Origin: Phoronis australis
Lineage: Eukaryota > Phoronida > Phoronidae
Reading direction: 5' to 3'
Assembly: GCA_002633005.1 (NCBI GenBank)
Contig: NMRA01000400.1
Coordinates: forward strand, 62,001 to 126,000
Length of the DNA: 64,000 nucleotides
Part shown: positions 13,073 to 27,400 of the stretch, piece by piece
Layout of the letters: every line of letters begins with the position of its first letter
Position numbering within the stretch: position 1 is the first letter of the stretch
The notes under the pieces: model-generated
Database searches by the model: none
What the model was told of the DNA's origin: nothing
The model's input: only the letters and a program-made list of their open reading frames with translations
Position numbers and translations under genes: made by a program

Positions 13073-13920
13073 CATGTCCCTCGTGGCTATGCGCAAAACT
13101 GGGTATTCATAAATACGTAGCATTGATGTCTTACTGTGAGGCATAATTCGCCGAAAATCTTACGGCATATGAAGTGCCTACAGGAGCTTCGCAGTCTCTA
13201 CTGCGGAGCCAGTAGAGACTGTGGTCACTGTCTTTAATTATGTCAACAGTCCTACACTCCTACAGATGCCTGGGCGACCATTTCAATTGCGGCATTTGCC
13301 TTTGGAAATAATTTGGATAGCAGTTGTATACCTTTCTCTACGTAATAATATAACGTCGAACGTTCGATGAGACTTTACGGAGTTCAGTGTTGACTGATTG
13401 CCTCAACGAGAAGAGTTGCTGCCGCTAACTTAATTTAGTTCCGTAAAGAAGCCTCTCTTCTGCACAGTCTCACATTCACTACTGTAGGACACTCCCATTA
13501 CGCCATCTGTTGACAATTTCACCTTTAATAGATTGCTTGTAGAAAAAAAAGACAGCGAACGGACTGAAAAACGATTCTTTACATTAGTTATAGTTAATTA
13601 GTTTATGACAAATTTCAAAATCTTAAAATCAGGACTGGTTCATAGTACACCGTTTAGTAGCCAAATGTAAAATATTTTGTTTTATAGAACGCAGCTTATA
13701 CAATTACAAAACAAGTTCACGTGTGTGTTGCTTGGCTCACGGTCAGGTAATTGTCTAAAATTTACTGGTCAGTGGTTGAACGATCATTGAGCATTGCCAA
13801 GATTCCTATTGTTTATCGTGACTGTTATTGGTTAAGCGTGTTTGGCTTCCCAGTTTTCTCTAGTACATCCCTGTTTTGATAGGTAGACATCTTGGACAAA
13901 ATGTTGTCAGTTTCTTTACC

Positions 13921-13953
13921 CATGCCATGGGCCATGTCATGGGCCATGGCATG
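13921..13953. repeat. Near-perfect CATG-rich palindrome
   Basis: CATGCCATGGGCCATG, one base, then CATGGGCCATGGCATG. The 16-bp arms differ at one position. Confidence 0.85.
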
Positions 13954-14339
13954 AGGCGTCTGATGGTCCCAATCAGTGCTGTAGTGGGGCGTAGGCACAC
14001 GTGGGCTCAGCCAACCACCTTTTGGCATTTGAATGTAGCGCCTACGCACCGTTGCGTTCATTGCTCAAGGTGATACCATGGACTTTGCTATGGCACTGGC
14101 AGATCTAGGATATCACAAGTCAAGGGGGCCCAACTTGTCTAAACATTTGCGCAAAGCACGATGCGCATACACTGTAGCACCAAATGGGGGAAGGCCCAGG
14201 AAATTTTTCTGTTTTTTCCTCTAAAAATCAAGCATTTTACTTGGTTCCTGAAATATTATCCAAGATAAAAATGAAGTATTATCCAAAAAAAACATGGAGA
14301 ACGTGTCAAACAGGAAAAACTGTAATTACCACATACTAG

Positions 14340-14400
14340 AACTCTCGACCCGGCGGATAGAGCACGCGTGCTTTACCACTGCACCACCACAATTTAACAC
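14340..14400 (-). mobile_element. tRNA-like SINE head
   Basis: On the minus strand GGTGGTGCAGTGGTAAAGC is followed by CCGGGTCGAGAGTTC, an A-box/B-box pair with a damaged B box. The acceptor stem cannot be formed. Confidence 0.45.
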
Positions 14401-15462
14401 CTAATTTGTTACTAAGAGACCTACTTGTTTATGGTCCTCATCGTTTGCGCGCGAAACCTACTTCTTTTTGTAATGCTTATTACACGTTTTATATTTTGTG
14501 CAATAAGTTTGTAACAAACAGGATGTAAGCAGAGAAAAGTCGCCTGCGTTTTTCGTTAGGAGGAGGAATGACAAAGATTGAGTGTTGTTTATTTTTAACG
14601 GGGAGAAATTGAAGACTGTATTTATAATACTTTCAGAACAAAGTTGCCCCCCCTTTTTAGTCCACAATTTTTCATGTCAGTTTTGGGGATCGCTGATTCT
14701 CAGATCTTGTTAGGCCACCTGGGATTTTCGCAAAGTCTCATTTGGTGACTTGGTGTCAAGCTAAGTGTGGGGCTCCAAGTCTGAGTAGTAATATGTTCAA
14801 CCTTTTTTTATATCAAGTGTGCATGTACTTTATTTTTTACTATAAGACAAATATAATATGTAATGTGATGTTATTCCCACAAACTGAGTTTAAAGAAGTA
14901 TTTGTATGCTCCTAACTATACTAATGTATAGCGGGAACTAAACGACAATGCTGTTTTAGCATAGTCTCCGCTAAACATAGTGCAGTCGTATGCATTGACA
15001 ACTTGTAAGCGTGAAAACAAAAAATCTGCAAATAGGTGACCTTCGCAATTCTGACATACCTTGGGGGCTCACATACTCCTTATTCCCCAACACCATGTCA
15101 TGTACTTACTAGACACGGTCAAGTGATTTATGGTGGATCATTTTCGACACAAAACTCTTTCTTAAAAACATTTGGAAATTTTCAACCTACTTCATATTCA
15201 CATCGCCGCTATAGGTTGTGTTTCTTACTAATTTGAAGCAATCACAGAGATAAGGAATTGGCGTGCAAGTTCCACTTTAATGAGGTGAAAATAAGAAGTC
15301 CAACCATAGCACACTCTGTGAAATATATTTTTAATGCAATTGTTGATCATGATTAACTTCAGCTATTGCAATTCAATGGAAAGCTTTACAATTTTAAGCT
15401 ATAACCTATGGTTACTGTAGTAAACTTGGAAATGACCCATTGTTCTTTGTTTTAGGGTGACC

Positions 15463-18400
15463 ATGTCTTCCAGAGCAAAGTCCAGAAAATCGAGAGTCAA
15501 TAACTTGTCTAAATCTGGCGCACTACATTCCACGGAGGATGAAGACAGCCGTGATCAGTTTCGGTCTTTGTCTCCACGCCCCTGTAAGAATTCTACTAGA
15601 AATTTGGCTGCGGAAGCTTCGAGAAAAACCCGAGCAAGACAAAAAAATTTCGGTTCACATGAAAACGGTGACAAAAATGCTTCCAAAGGAGAAGTGAAAG
15701 ATATGAGTGTCCCAACGCGTCTGGCAGAGAAACTGAAAAATTTGGCTTCTGGAAACTCTGTCACTAAGCCGCCCATGAAACAGAGAAGACTAGCCAAGGA
15801 AGCTGTAACTCCTGAGAGGGCGGGATCTTCTAAGAAAGTGACATCTCCTTATTTCAAGGATAGTTCTAAGACTGCTGGCAAGACTAGACGGCGAAAGACC
15901 AACAAAGATGATGCAGGCTGTAAGGATAGTTCTGGGACTGTTCGCAAGCCAAGAAAAAGAAAAATGGACGACAATGATGACAACAGGAAGAAAATAAAAG
16001 ATAAAGTATGTCAGGAAATTCTTTCAGACGCAAAAACAAATGGTTTTACTGTGGATCAAAAGGTAGTTGGAGATCCAGATCCTGTTGCCATGGAAGTTGA
16101 TTACCCTACTTTGTCTAATGCTGCAGAGATTAAGACTCATGACAGTGACAGTGACAGTAGTGACTCCTGCTGGGAAGAAGTGGAAGGTTTGACATAGTGT
16201 ATTCATTTGAAGTCATTCAATGCTGAATTTGAACTTAAGTTAATACTTAACATCGTGAAATTGACCAATTTAAAGATATTGAAATGGAACAAAACTGCGG
16301 GGCCAAAAATTTACGTATTAGTTGATTTATTGATGACTTTGGTTGTTTTTTAACAAAAGTGTAGATATTTTTGAGGAGGGTGCTTAGATTTGTCAAATTA
16401 TTTGATAAATTTTGTACTACGTTTTGTAATTATCCGTAAATCAAAACTTTCTATCTTGTGTCAAAGTTGAACTAAGCATCAATTAAGAAGCACAAACATA
16501 CTGAACTGTTCAATAAATGAGGTCAAGCCTGAATTGATCAAAGAAGTTAAATGACAATTCTCTGTCTATTCAGCACACGATAAGGTGGACAAGTGGAGTT
16601 CTATTTTGTCAAAAGTCCTCTCAAGTTGTGTTGTTCAGTTGTTAACATTTGGTAAAAATAACTTGGTACAGTATGCAGCTGTGGAACAGTTCATTAATTA
16701 TTTATTACTGTTTCGTTACCTGTAAAGTTTATCTTGATTTGTTGCTTTCTTTTCACAGATATACCTACACCATCTAGTTCACACAAGGATGTGGTTCCAC
16801 AAGCAATTCAAGTCACAGTTGCCGATACTGAAGTGTCCAAAGGGTATAGTCTTTGTTAATAAACATGTTAAAAGCATTGATGTCAAGTTAAACAGGAGGT
16901 GCAGTGGGCTGTGTGCTTTTCACCAACTGTGCTAAATGGAATAAATGTTCATAGCTGGTGCCGTTACATAGTAATGAAATAAAGATTGCTATCTATGGAC
17001 GGCCTGGTTTATTTGAGAACCTAGCTTTCGGTCCCATCTTGGGATCATTGTTGGGGCCCCTGTGGATATCCCATGTCACGTGGCTGCCTGTGGGCAGTGC
17101 TGGCAGTTATCAAACACCACCTGGTGGCTGTCACTTGAGAGGAGGCGCTCCTAAATGGAAGGTAATTGGAAACCACCGTGTCAGTGCCCCAACAAAGAGC
17201 CCAAGATAGGCTCGAAAGCTAGGTTCTCAAATATAACCAGGCCGCTGATAGATAGCAATATTTCATATGTGAGAAGAGTTAACTTTATAATTTAAGCTGA
17301 ACCTGTGATGTCATCAGAAGTTTCGTATTTCTCTATACACATTGAATACAACATGTGACTATAACCTTAAAGGAAAGTCATGATTGTATATCCTTGGCTC
17401 ACAACTAGTGTGTCTATTATGTTGGAACACTTGTTCTTCCATATGAAGTCTTTTGAATTTTATTCTGTTTTGTTTCTCTGTTTTGCCTCAGGAAATGAAG
17501 TTCTGAAATGAGGTGAATTCACTTTGCTAATTTTTTTGGTTTCCCTGTACTAAGTCATGCCGATGCTCATATTATATGTTCATGGTATATTAAACTGTGT
17601 CGAATACCTACATTTGAAGAGTCATTTTTAAATATAAGTGACAAATGAACATAGAATAGTGATATGAACAAAGAATTGCGATTTAGTGACCTGCGGAGAA
17701 TTTATTAACCATTGTGTATAATTACATTTCAGGAAAAAGAAAACAAGAGCAGAAAAAATTCAGGAGTATTTCCGGAGAATGTTCAACCGTTACAAAAAGG
17801 AAACTTTGGAGAATATGCACAGGGTACAGTGTATTTATTCTGTCAGACCATATTTGTTTGTTAATTTCCATTGTACTACTCTGTCTGGTGTGCGGGATCT
17901 GAACTAGCATGTTTTCTCACAGGGCGCAAATGAAGTAATTAGTGCGAATCAGTTGCTGGTTGCTCAGGCACTCATTCATTTCCAGTGAATTTAGGAAGAG
18001 ACCAATCAAACAGTATGATGTGTCAACAGTAGGTGGAGTCTTGAGCATATGATTTTTTAATTCTTCCAACCTCAGAAATCAATTCTTTGTCGTGATAAAA
18101 GTTAGGTGTTGAGATGATTGCTGAAGGGGTCTTAAACACAGTGTTTTTGCTTTGAAATAAGCCAATGTCAGTGCAAGTGTTCTCAATTGTTGTTTTGTTT
18201 GTCAATGACCATAAGATCATAAGACGCATTTCAGGTTCTCATTGAAGTCCATTTAAACTTGGAATGACATGGTTGTTAATAATTCGCACCCTCTGACCTT
18301 TGAACTTTACTGGCTGTTATGTTGCAGGTTCATCTACTTTGCCTTCTTGCTCATGGCCGCCACCTCCAAACCCTTAGCATGAATCAGCTGCTTATTGCTC

Positions 18401-21400
18401 AAGCACTGTCAATCATTCCCAATGAATTTGTGAAAAGACCAATCAAACGCTACGATGTGTCAACAATAGGCGCAGTCTTGAGCTGGTTTACAAACACTGT
18501 AGTGCTGGATACTATGGAGAGTGCCGATAAGGAGAAGCTTGTAGTAAGTATTTGTTCATGAGGGTTTAACGATATTGCCTGGTTTTTAACTCTGAATAGT
18601 TTGTATAATACAATTGTAATGTTTTGTTTGTAGGCAGTCCTTTTAGATTGTTTCAGTTGTACGTTTTTAACTTTGACAATTAAGCAGTAACTAAAGGGTC
18701 TCTGTATTTTGTATTTTCAGTGCTTGCAGAGTATCTCTACATGTTTTGAAAGTGGGAAGACTTCTAGTCAGAAAGAATATGTTTGTGTAAGTCACTTTTA
18801 ACGTTGGCAATCTGCATGATTTTGTGATTACTTTTAGAAATTTAAGCATGTATCAAAATGACATGGGATTTGAGAATCTAAACTGATATCAATTGAAAAA
18901 TGAGTGACATTATGGCATTTCCTTTCTCCATGTACGTCCTTCTTTCAGATGTTCTTCGTTGTTATGGTTACGCTTGGTGTTGACGTCAGACTCGTGATGT
19001 CCCTCCAACCCGTTCCTTTCAAAGCACCCAGCAAAAAGAACAGCACAGTATCAAAAAGACCTTCCGCTGCTAAAACTTCTAAAAAGTCCATCAAATTGTC
19101 GGACAAAGTAAAGAATGAAGGAAAGTTCCAACAATCTCAGATGGAGAATACCAAGAAGTCTTCACAGAAACGGACTCAGGGCAAGGTTAAGAATAGATTG
19201 CCCCGGCAATGTTCGTCTAAAGCGAAGGCAATTGTGGATACCAGTAGTGATGACGAAGACTATGGTGATGACATTGTTCGTGGTGAGGGAGAGACATCTG
19301 TAGGTCGTAATAGAAAGGAGAATACTAAACAAGGGAAGAATGCGAAAAACGATAAGAAGAAGAAGAAGACACGGCAGTTGGAAACACCTTCCGAAATGAG
19401 GTATTTGAGTTTATGGTGCTCTTAACGTGTCAGATTTGACTTGGAAACAGTATGAAACTAATTCCATAATTGTGGTAAGCAGTCAATTTAGAAGACAGTT
19501 TTTCAATGAACGGCACATTTGAAGCTGCTTTAATAAGTGAATTATAAGTGGTAAAAACAGGGATTCAGCAAATCTAAGACAACGATGATGTCTGGATCCA
19601 GTCTTAAGCAAAATTTATCTTTTGTCTTCTTTGGGGAAAAATCGTCCAAAATTATATCCTAAAGATAAAATTAGTGCAATATGAATGGAAGCCTTGTATT
19701 GACATCTTAATTGTTGTTTCCATCATTATGTTGTCACCATTAGAGTCTTAATTACTAGAATCTAAATTATGCATAGATTGCAGCACTAGAATTTTTATCG
19801 CATGTAGATTGCCGCTGTCATCACTGATTTCACTTATATATTTTTGCATTTTTATCACTGCTTTTGATTATTTCTAGCTCTGACTCTGATTTCGAACCAG
19901 AAATGTTGTCACCAAGATCTTCGCATTCAAAAACAACGACCATATCTGCAACAGAATCTCGTGACGTCTTACCGGTAAATGTCGAGGGAGGTAAGGATAT
20001 AACTGCATATACATGTAAAATGGCGAAATATGTAAAATACGGTAAAGTATTTTCAAACAAAGCCCGTGCAATGCCTGTTTTGGGGTTGAATCCTTTGTTT
20101 TGATTTTTTGACTAGTGGAGTTAGCGTGCCTTATCTCACTTAATTAAAGAATGAACTGATGGAGTTCATTGATTCTTTCAATGGGAAATTTGCCACTGCT
20201 AATTTGGTTTGTTCAAATTTGAGGATTGTAATTTCAAGCTGTCTGGTCTAATTAAGGCTGTGATGTAGTCTTTAAGACTTTTGAGGTCAGTGTAATTTGA
20301 GCAAGATATCAACAGACAGTGTTAATGTCTGGTAAGTTTTGCCCTTCTTTAGTGTGCACTTGAAAGTTAAAAGACAGTGATTAACTCATTTATAGAGAAA
20401 TGAAAGTAAAAAAATATCAGAAGAAGTATGCCTGATTTGTTGAAGAGGGTCTGCCTGAAATAACATGTTTTGTACACTTCAGAAAGTGCCGTGAATAATG
20501 GATGGACCGTCGCTTATTTAAACAAAAAATGAAGAATTGGCAGTTTTAACCTTTTAGTTTTTGTGTTGCTTATGAACACATTTTTTCACAAATGCGTTAT
20601 TTTAGTGCCCGTTCTCATGTGACTGCGTAGTAATTCATGTATTTCAGATGTTAATGAGTGGATTGAAGTTTATTTGCCATCTGAAAAGAGGTGGACTTGT
20701 AAGTATAATATTGGCACATCTTAGCCTCAAATGTATGTCTCACAGTAACAGAAGGTGCTTTTTGTGTCATTTTTACAACTGCACGTGATGTTATTTCCTT
20801 CCCACGGCTTGTTTCATGCATTACCTAAAAGTACTCTGTGGAAAAACATTTATTTTGGAAGCGGTAAGAGGTTCAAACTCTCGCTTTGCTTAGAGATTTT
20901 TGTTAATTCCCATGATTTGGGCATTCCTGAAAGCCTTAGGTTATTTAAAGGTAAACCTTGTTATTTTATTGCAGGTTTGGACTGTGTCTCTGGGACAACA
21001 GACAGCAGCAGTGCTATGGAGAGGTTGGCCACACAACCTGTCTCCTATATACTAGCATTTGATAACGGTAATTTTTACGCAGTTTTACTCCACTTACTAG
21101 TAAGTGCTTTTAGTTATACCCCATTCTAGGTTCACGGCTATGATACTGTATCTGTTGAAGATTTGGAGGAAGTGTCCCTTGCAACTTTCAGTCATCAAAA
21201 CATCACATTGAGACTTGCATTTTAGGAATTACACTCCCCCATTTGTAACATATTATTCTAATGATTTTAATAGTTGAAGTTTTTAAAAAATTCACCTTTT
21301 GATTAAACCCAATTTTTATTATGAAATTGGACTCCGATTGATCCTCAGTCAAACTGAATATCATTTCTCATGTGCTTAGAAAGAACTGCAAGTTTCAGTA

Positions 21401-24400
21401 ACGAACTGTTATGTCCTAGTCCAGAAGTCAGCTCCAACACATATTTGAACCAAACCTTAAGCTGGAACATTCCGATGATTGGCTAGTAGACGTGGAAGCC
21501 AAATGTGACAAGTCGCTTAGTATTTAAACATATTTAACTGATAAGGTCACCACCAGTCTAGATTTCAGTTCAAGAACGACAATGTCGGAAATGTGTGGTT
21601 TCTAAGAAACATTGGCATCTGTAATTTTGGTCATCGACATAATAAACTTTCAGAAAGAGACAGCGAGGCCCAGTGGGATGAGTGTCCCTCACTCAAGGCT
21701 GTGGGTTCGAGTCAATCTGGGCCACACTGATACACCATTAAGTCAGGTCTTTAGCTCCTCACCTTGTTTTTAACTATATATTGATAAAGCTTATAATTGA
21801 TTCAGTTGATAAGTGCATTATGACCATTGGAATGGCCTGTGCACGTCTGATACTGAGCGTACCAGATAACCTGCAACAGACGCACATTTGCGGAATATTC
21901 CGCACTCAGTGCGGAATATTATGCAGATTTTGCGGAATATTACGCAGATTTGCATGGCAAAAATTGAACTTCTAATTAAGAAAATGCTAATTTAGGAAAT
22001 AAAAATGTAACATTGTAAGCATGTTTAGGGTAAGGTATAGATTTGTTTCATACCATTTTTTATGGCCCTAAGTGGATATAAAAAAGTGCGGAACCGTTCC
22101 GCACACTTTGAGACTAAAAAATCGCCTTACTTAAATTATTATTTCAGAAGTTTATCTTACGCAAAAATGCTTTTTGCGTCCCTAAAGTACTGGTAAGGTA
22201 GTTATTGGTGCGCCAACACGAAGAAAATCAGAATGTTTTTAAAACTGTAAAGGTATTATAGTTCTTACTTGTTTTGTCCCTTTAGATGGCTGTGTGAAAG
22301 ATGTGACCGCACGTTATGCGTCTCGGTGGATGTCTCAAACACGCAAGATCCGTCTGGACCCTGATTGGTGGACAGAGACATTGGCTGTGTATAAAACGAA
22401 GAAAAGGAAAAGAGACAAAGAGGAGGATGATGTCATCAAATGTACGGGAAAGTTGTGAGAACCGTGTTCATATGAGTTAGATTACTCTGACTGGCATCCA
22501 TATCATGAGAAGTGACTTAAGACGTTAGTCAGAAATTTGGTTTTGCGCTCTACACAGCTATTTCTAAGATTGAAGTAAGTAAATATCACTTGTAAACTCA
22601 CTGAGAATATACTCATATTGTTTGTAGACTGTGATGTGCTCAGTCATGATTACTTGGATAAACTTTTTTCAGCACTTGCAAATTGAGAGCGTAAGACCAA
22701 ATTTCTGCCTTAAGTCCGTTTCATGAGAAGCAGAACCCACCAGGTAGGATATTTATTTTTGGTCCAAACTTGCAACAACTTAACTATGCTTCTAGGCTGA
22801 GGTAAAAAAACATATCTGACAAAAGTAAGCATCCATGGCCCATGCTGACGTGAGGTGAAAAGTGCATGTCCTGTCTGAGAGGGGAATTCTGGGGTTGAGG
22901 GAAAATCCCCCAATGCCAAGTCAATACTGATTCCACCCTCTGTTCGCTACTCATCATTGGCAATGCCTCGTGTAGACAAAACTATGTTCTGCAAAAGTGA
23001 TTCCAACTTTGAGGGTAATTTTTTTGTCACCAGAAGGCAACTTCTGGATTTGATGAAGGAAATTACCTGTGTTGTTTAAATATTTTTATGGAGGAATGGG
23101 ACTGAAAATTGAGGAATCGAAGACCCAAGTATTAAGTGTCACTTTAGGAGATGTCAACTTGTAGCTGACGTCCATTTGCAGAAACGTGATCTTAGAGAAC
23201 ATAGGCCATGTAGCGCTATTTGCAAGACGTTGTCAGCTGTATATATTGCCCTTAACTATAAAGCTCAGACGACTGATGGTGGATGAGTTTGTTCATCTGA
23301 TGTCTTGTGTGCATGGCACTCACAGCTTCTTACTGTCCATGAGTTCTTGACACTAGTCTGGCACTAGTCTGGCACTAGTCTGGCACTTTTCACCTAGGTA
23401 CTTGACTTGTGACAAAATTTAATGGAACAGCAGTCAACATTTGAATCGTGCATGTGTTATCTTGAGAAAATAAAACAAAAATCCTCTAAATCCCTACATA
23501 GTTGAAACTGACTTACCTGTATTCAGCTCTAATTAATAAAGTGCAGTTTAAAGCTGCATATAAAGCCGATATTAAAAAGCTTTTATTTAGTTTATGTTTT
23601 GGGTTGGAACTCTGTTTTAGAGGGCCTTGATTTATACTATTTACCAAATGGGGTTTGTTAGCTGTTTATAGGGCTTAATAAATCACCTCGCAGTAATTGC
23701 TGTTTTGAGATCTGCACTTTCGAAATAGCCTATTGTAATTAATTAGCACAGCATGGGGCGTTGTACTGGCAGCACATGCTGGAGTTAATCTTGTCATTCA
23801 ATTTAAGTTGTATTTCTATTGAACACTGTTCAACTCTGTTTTACAGCCAAGTTACTGAGTCAGCCTTTCCCCACCAGCATATCAGATTTCAAAGATCATC
23901 CTTTGTAAGTTGATTAGCGAGTAAGCTCTGTAGATGGCGCTACGCATTGTTACTACTACGCCATATTCTTTATTTACAAATTTCAAGTTTACTTCCTCTG
24001 CGACCAAGTGCCGACGGCGATCATAGAATTTCATTGTCTCAACAGGATATGATAAAATCGACAATTTAGGCCACAACATGGTGGACGAGTGAAATTAGAT
24101 TTTCTAATTGACTTTCCTTAAAAGAATTTCTATATACAAGTTCTGTACCATATCTAACACCAGACAATAGTTTGAAAGCTGTGACCATTTACAGCAGTTT
24201 GATAAGACCGTGTTAACTGTAACCACCGCAGTTTTGGCAATTATTTTTTCCGAAATTGATGAGATTTTATCTAAGTCATTTTCCTGCCTCACTAACAGCA
24301 TTCTCGAACACTGCATGTTACTAAGAGGAGGATTGGAGTGCAATGCAGAAAGGAATTATTAATCGTGTGAACTAAATTGTTTGTGGTCATTGTGGTTCAT

Positions 24401-27400
24401 TGTTCGATGAAATTATTTTGTCAATTCTTTTAAGAAATTATTGCCAGGTAACTGCAGCTTTCAAGATGTGGGTTGCCTATTTCCTTAGTAATTTTGTACT
24501 ACTGAAGAAACTGGCAAGTAGTAAAATTTTAAGGTTAATTGTAGGTTCTCAAGCAAGCTATCTTCAATTGGTACACATTTTAGTGCAACTATTATAAAAA
24601 TAAGAAACTGTGTTGGAGCAAGTTCCAGTACATTACTTTCATTTTCAATTGTTATTTAAAAATATGTAATCTGTCTAAACTTTTTCATTGATGTCTCATT
24701 AAATTGCTATTGTTTTTTTTTAAATTTTTGTTCATTAATGTTAGACTGCAGTTAATAGTTGCTTTGATAAACTTGAAATTAGAAATTAAATTAATTTGAG
24801 TGTGTCTTCAATATCTCAAATGTTTGCCCTGCTGTTTCAGGTATGCACTAAAGCGCCATCTGCTGAAGTTTGAAGCGATCTACCCAGACACGGCGGTGCC
24901 ACTGGGATATATCAGAGGTGAGGCCATCTACGCCAGAGAGTGCGTCCATGGTCTACATTCTAGGGAGACATGGCTGAAGGAGGCAAGGACTGTTAGGGTG
25001 GGTAGGCTGGCATCTCGGCCATTTTTCTTATATGTTGCAATGTTCTAGTATTTTGAATGGGATAATTCCTCTGTAAGAAACATTCGACATGCAACTGTTT
25101 AGTCTTGTGAAAGAGCGAGTTATAGCATTCTATTTGACTTAGATGGAAAATTCTAGTTGTCAAGACGGGCGAAGTTGACGAAGATGAAATGCTAACAGCA
25201 CACAATATGGTGGACTGATGAAATTTCGTTTTGTAAGATTTTTCCACAAAAGTTAAGATTTTAGTCTCATTTGCACTATGTTAATGACATAAAGCAATGT
25301 TTGGTAAAGCTCCCATTGTGTGGAGTAAGGTAAACAACCTTTGAAAAGTTGAAAAGTGGCAATTTTTGTATTAAATTATTTTTGTACAAAAGTAGTGGAG
25401 AAGTACTGTTGTAGTTGACATTGTATATTGTTTTTAAGGTGGGTGAGAGCGCATACAAGATGGTGAAGCCTCGTATCAACCCTCGTAAGCCGCACCTTAA
25501 AACCGGTGAAGCGACGCTGGAAGTGTTTGGTCGGTGGCAGACTGAAGACTACATTCCACCTATTGCAGTCGATGTAAACATTTTAGCAACATTTATCGGA
25601 TTCATATTTCATTTAAGCCTACATGCCCTAACAAGTGCACAAGGGAGATAATTTTCATGTACATCCACTCTAAGGACTGTTTGGTATCCTGACTTGTGTC
25701 ATGTATGGCAGTGTTGTTTGCACCATAAGGTCTGTTTACCCTTAGTGATTTGTCTGGAGTGTGTTGGCGACTGTCTGCAACAGTTTGTTGCTGTGACGAG
25801 TAGTTGCTGGCATAGCACGTCCAGCATAGCAGAATCTGGATGAGCAAGCTGTACATAGCTTTTCAGGATTGAGCAATCAGACTCCAGGATTTACTGAATG
25901 AAACATGCGAGTGATTAGGCTGGTTCAACAATTTTTTGTGACCTGTAGTGTACTTAAACGTTGTCTGCACAGAAGGTAGTTTCGATATGCTACTGGAGCG
26001 GTAAAATATTACTGAATGATTTGATTTGATTTTTGTTTGTGTGCCTCAAACAATTAATTGAGTCTATCGGAATGCTTATCACATTGTTTAACCATTGTTG
26101 TGCTATGCCCCAAGTCTAAAATGGTATGATTTTTCACTGTTGCCATTGAAAATTCATGTCAAAAATCTTAGTCTCAGTGGTGTTTCATGGGGAAAAGCTC
26201 ACTACAGGTGCAAAGTTCAGCGTAGTTAGTGGGGACTTGAGGTGAAAGTATGCACTAGACTGGTAGTGTGTAGCTGTGTGGAATTTGTTATCGTTAAAGT
26301 TCACTACGTTGACTTTTTTAATTACTCTCATGATGAGTGAAAAGGGTTTGATATTTACTATGTCTTCAGGGCAAGGTGCCACGTAACGAGTACGGTAATG
26401 TGGAAATGTTCAAACCTTGTATGTTACCAGGAGGGACAGTTCACTTAAAGAGTAAGTACATTAAAATCTCGCCAATGCAGGTCACAATATGGCCGACTGG
26501 CGACATTTTATTTCTTGATTTTCTCGGAAATGATATACTCCGGAATCATGATATTTTGCCATGTCCAAGTTCCAGAACATGACTACCAACAAACAGACAA
26601 TATTTTGAAAAACTGTGGGTATTAAAACCCCTTGGGAAATGGTAAAAATACAATTCCGGCAATTATGTAGAGGACCATTAACAATTATTACCATTTCATG
26701 AGTTTTCACAACGCTTCTCACTCTCTGTGATTGATTAGGCCTCGTTTCGACAAGTGCATTGAGTATGCCTGTTGGTACGTCAGTCTCTGCCCCCCGACAT
26801 AAATTATGAATGATGATTAGAAGTTATTGTTTAAAATTCTGCAATTAACTGGTAAAATATCATGTCGCCTGTTGCTGTCAAAAATATCTCCATTTACACT
26901 TTACTGGTATGAAACTCGTTTTAACCACTGCAGCACTGCAGCTTCAGTGAGGCTGGTTTCGTAACTGAACACTAGATGGTACTACTAATTGCTACCTTGT
27001 GATTCTAGAAGTTTTGATAACTTTCAGTTACTGGCCTGAATAAAGTAGCACGGAAAATTGGCATCGACTGCGTTCCAGCCATGGTGGGATGGGACTTCCA
27101 TGGAGGCTATGCGCACGCTATGTGAGTGGGGGAATTTTAGGAAATCTGAGTTTTCATAAATGGGTCCTCCAAAATACTGGCTTTGAGAGCCGATTGTTTT
27201 TGGTACCATGTACCGTACAAGGGTTGTTCGTTCATCTAGTGAGATTGTGCAATTTTTTGCAAGTGGAAAATTCAGGATGACCTTATCAGTCGTATTTTGT
27301 AGTTGTTATTTTAATAGTACAGTACTTGCCAGACATCTTCCAGGGGAGTTAATACTGTCTTCTTAAAAGTTCAGCTCTTTTAAGTTGGTTTATTTAGTGT

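Larger units (their letters stand above)
10453..15462. other. Intergenic region between the divergent P450 and XPC starts
   Basis: About 5 kb with no supportable exon. It should hold both promoters and the likely XPC 5'UTR exon, but I see no clear core promoter. Contents are two foldback relatives, two tRNA-like relics, the CATG palindrome and a short hairpin (CAGTCTCTACTG/CAGTAGAGACTG, about 13190-13217). Confidence 0.7.

Noticed and set aside
15036-15236. 66-codon plus frame upstream of XPC as a first XPC exon
   Set aside because: No similarity to XPC N-termini and no suitable donor in phase; the ATG at 15463 explains the start.
16958-17209. 83-codon plus frame in XPC intron 2
   Set aside because: It lies inside the inverted-repeat element at 16985-17259 and reads through its terminal repeat.
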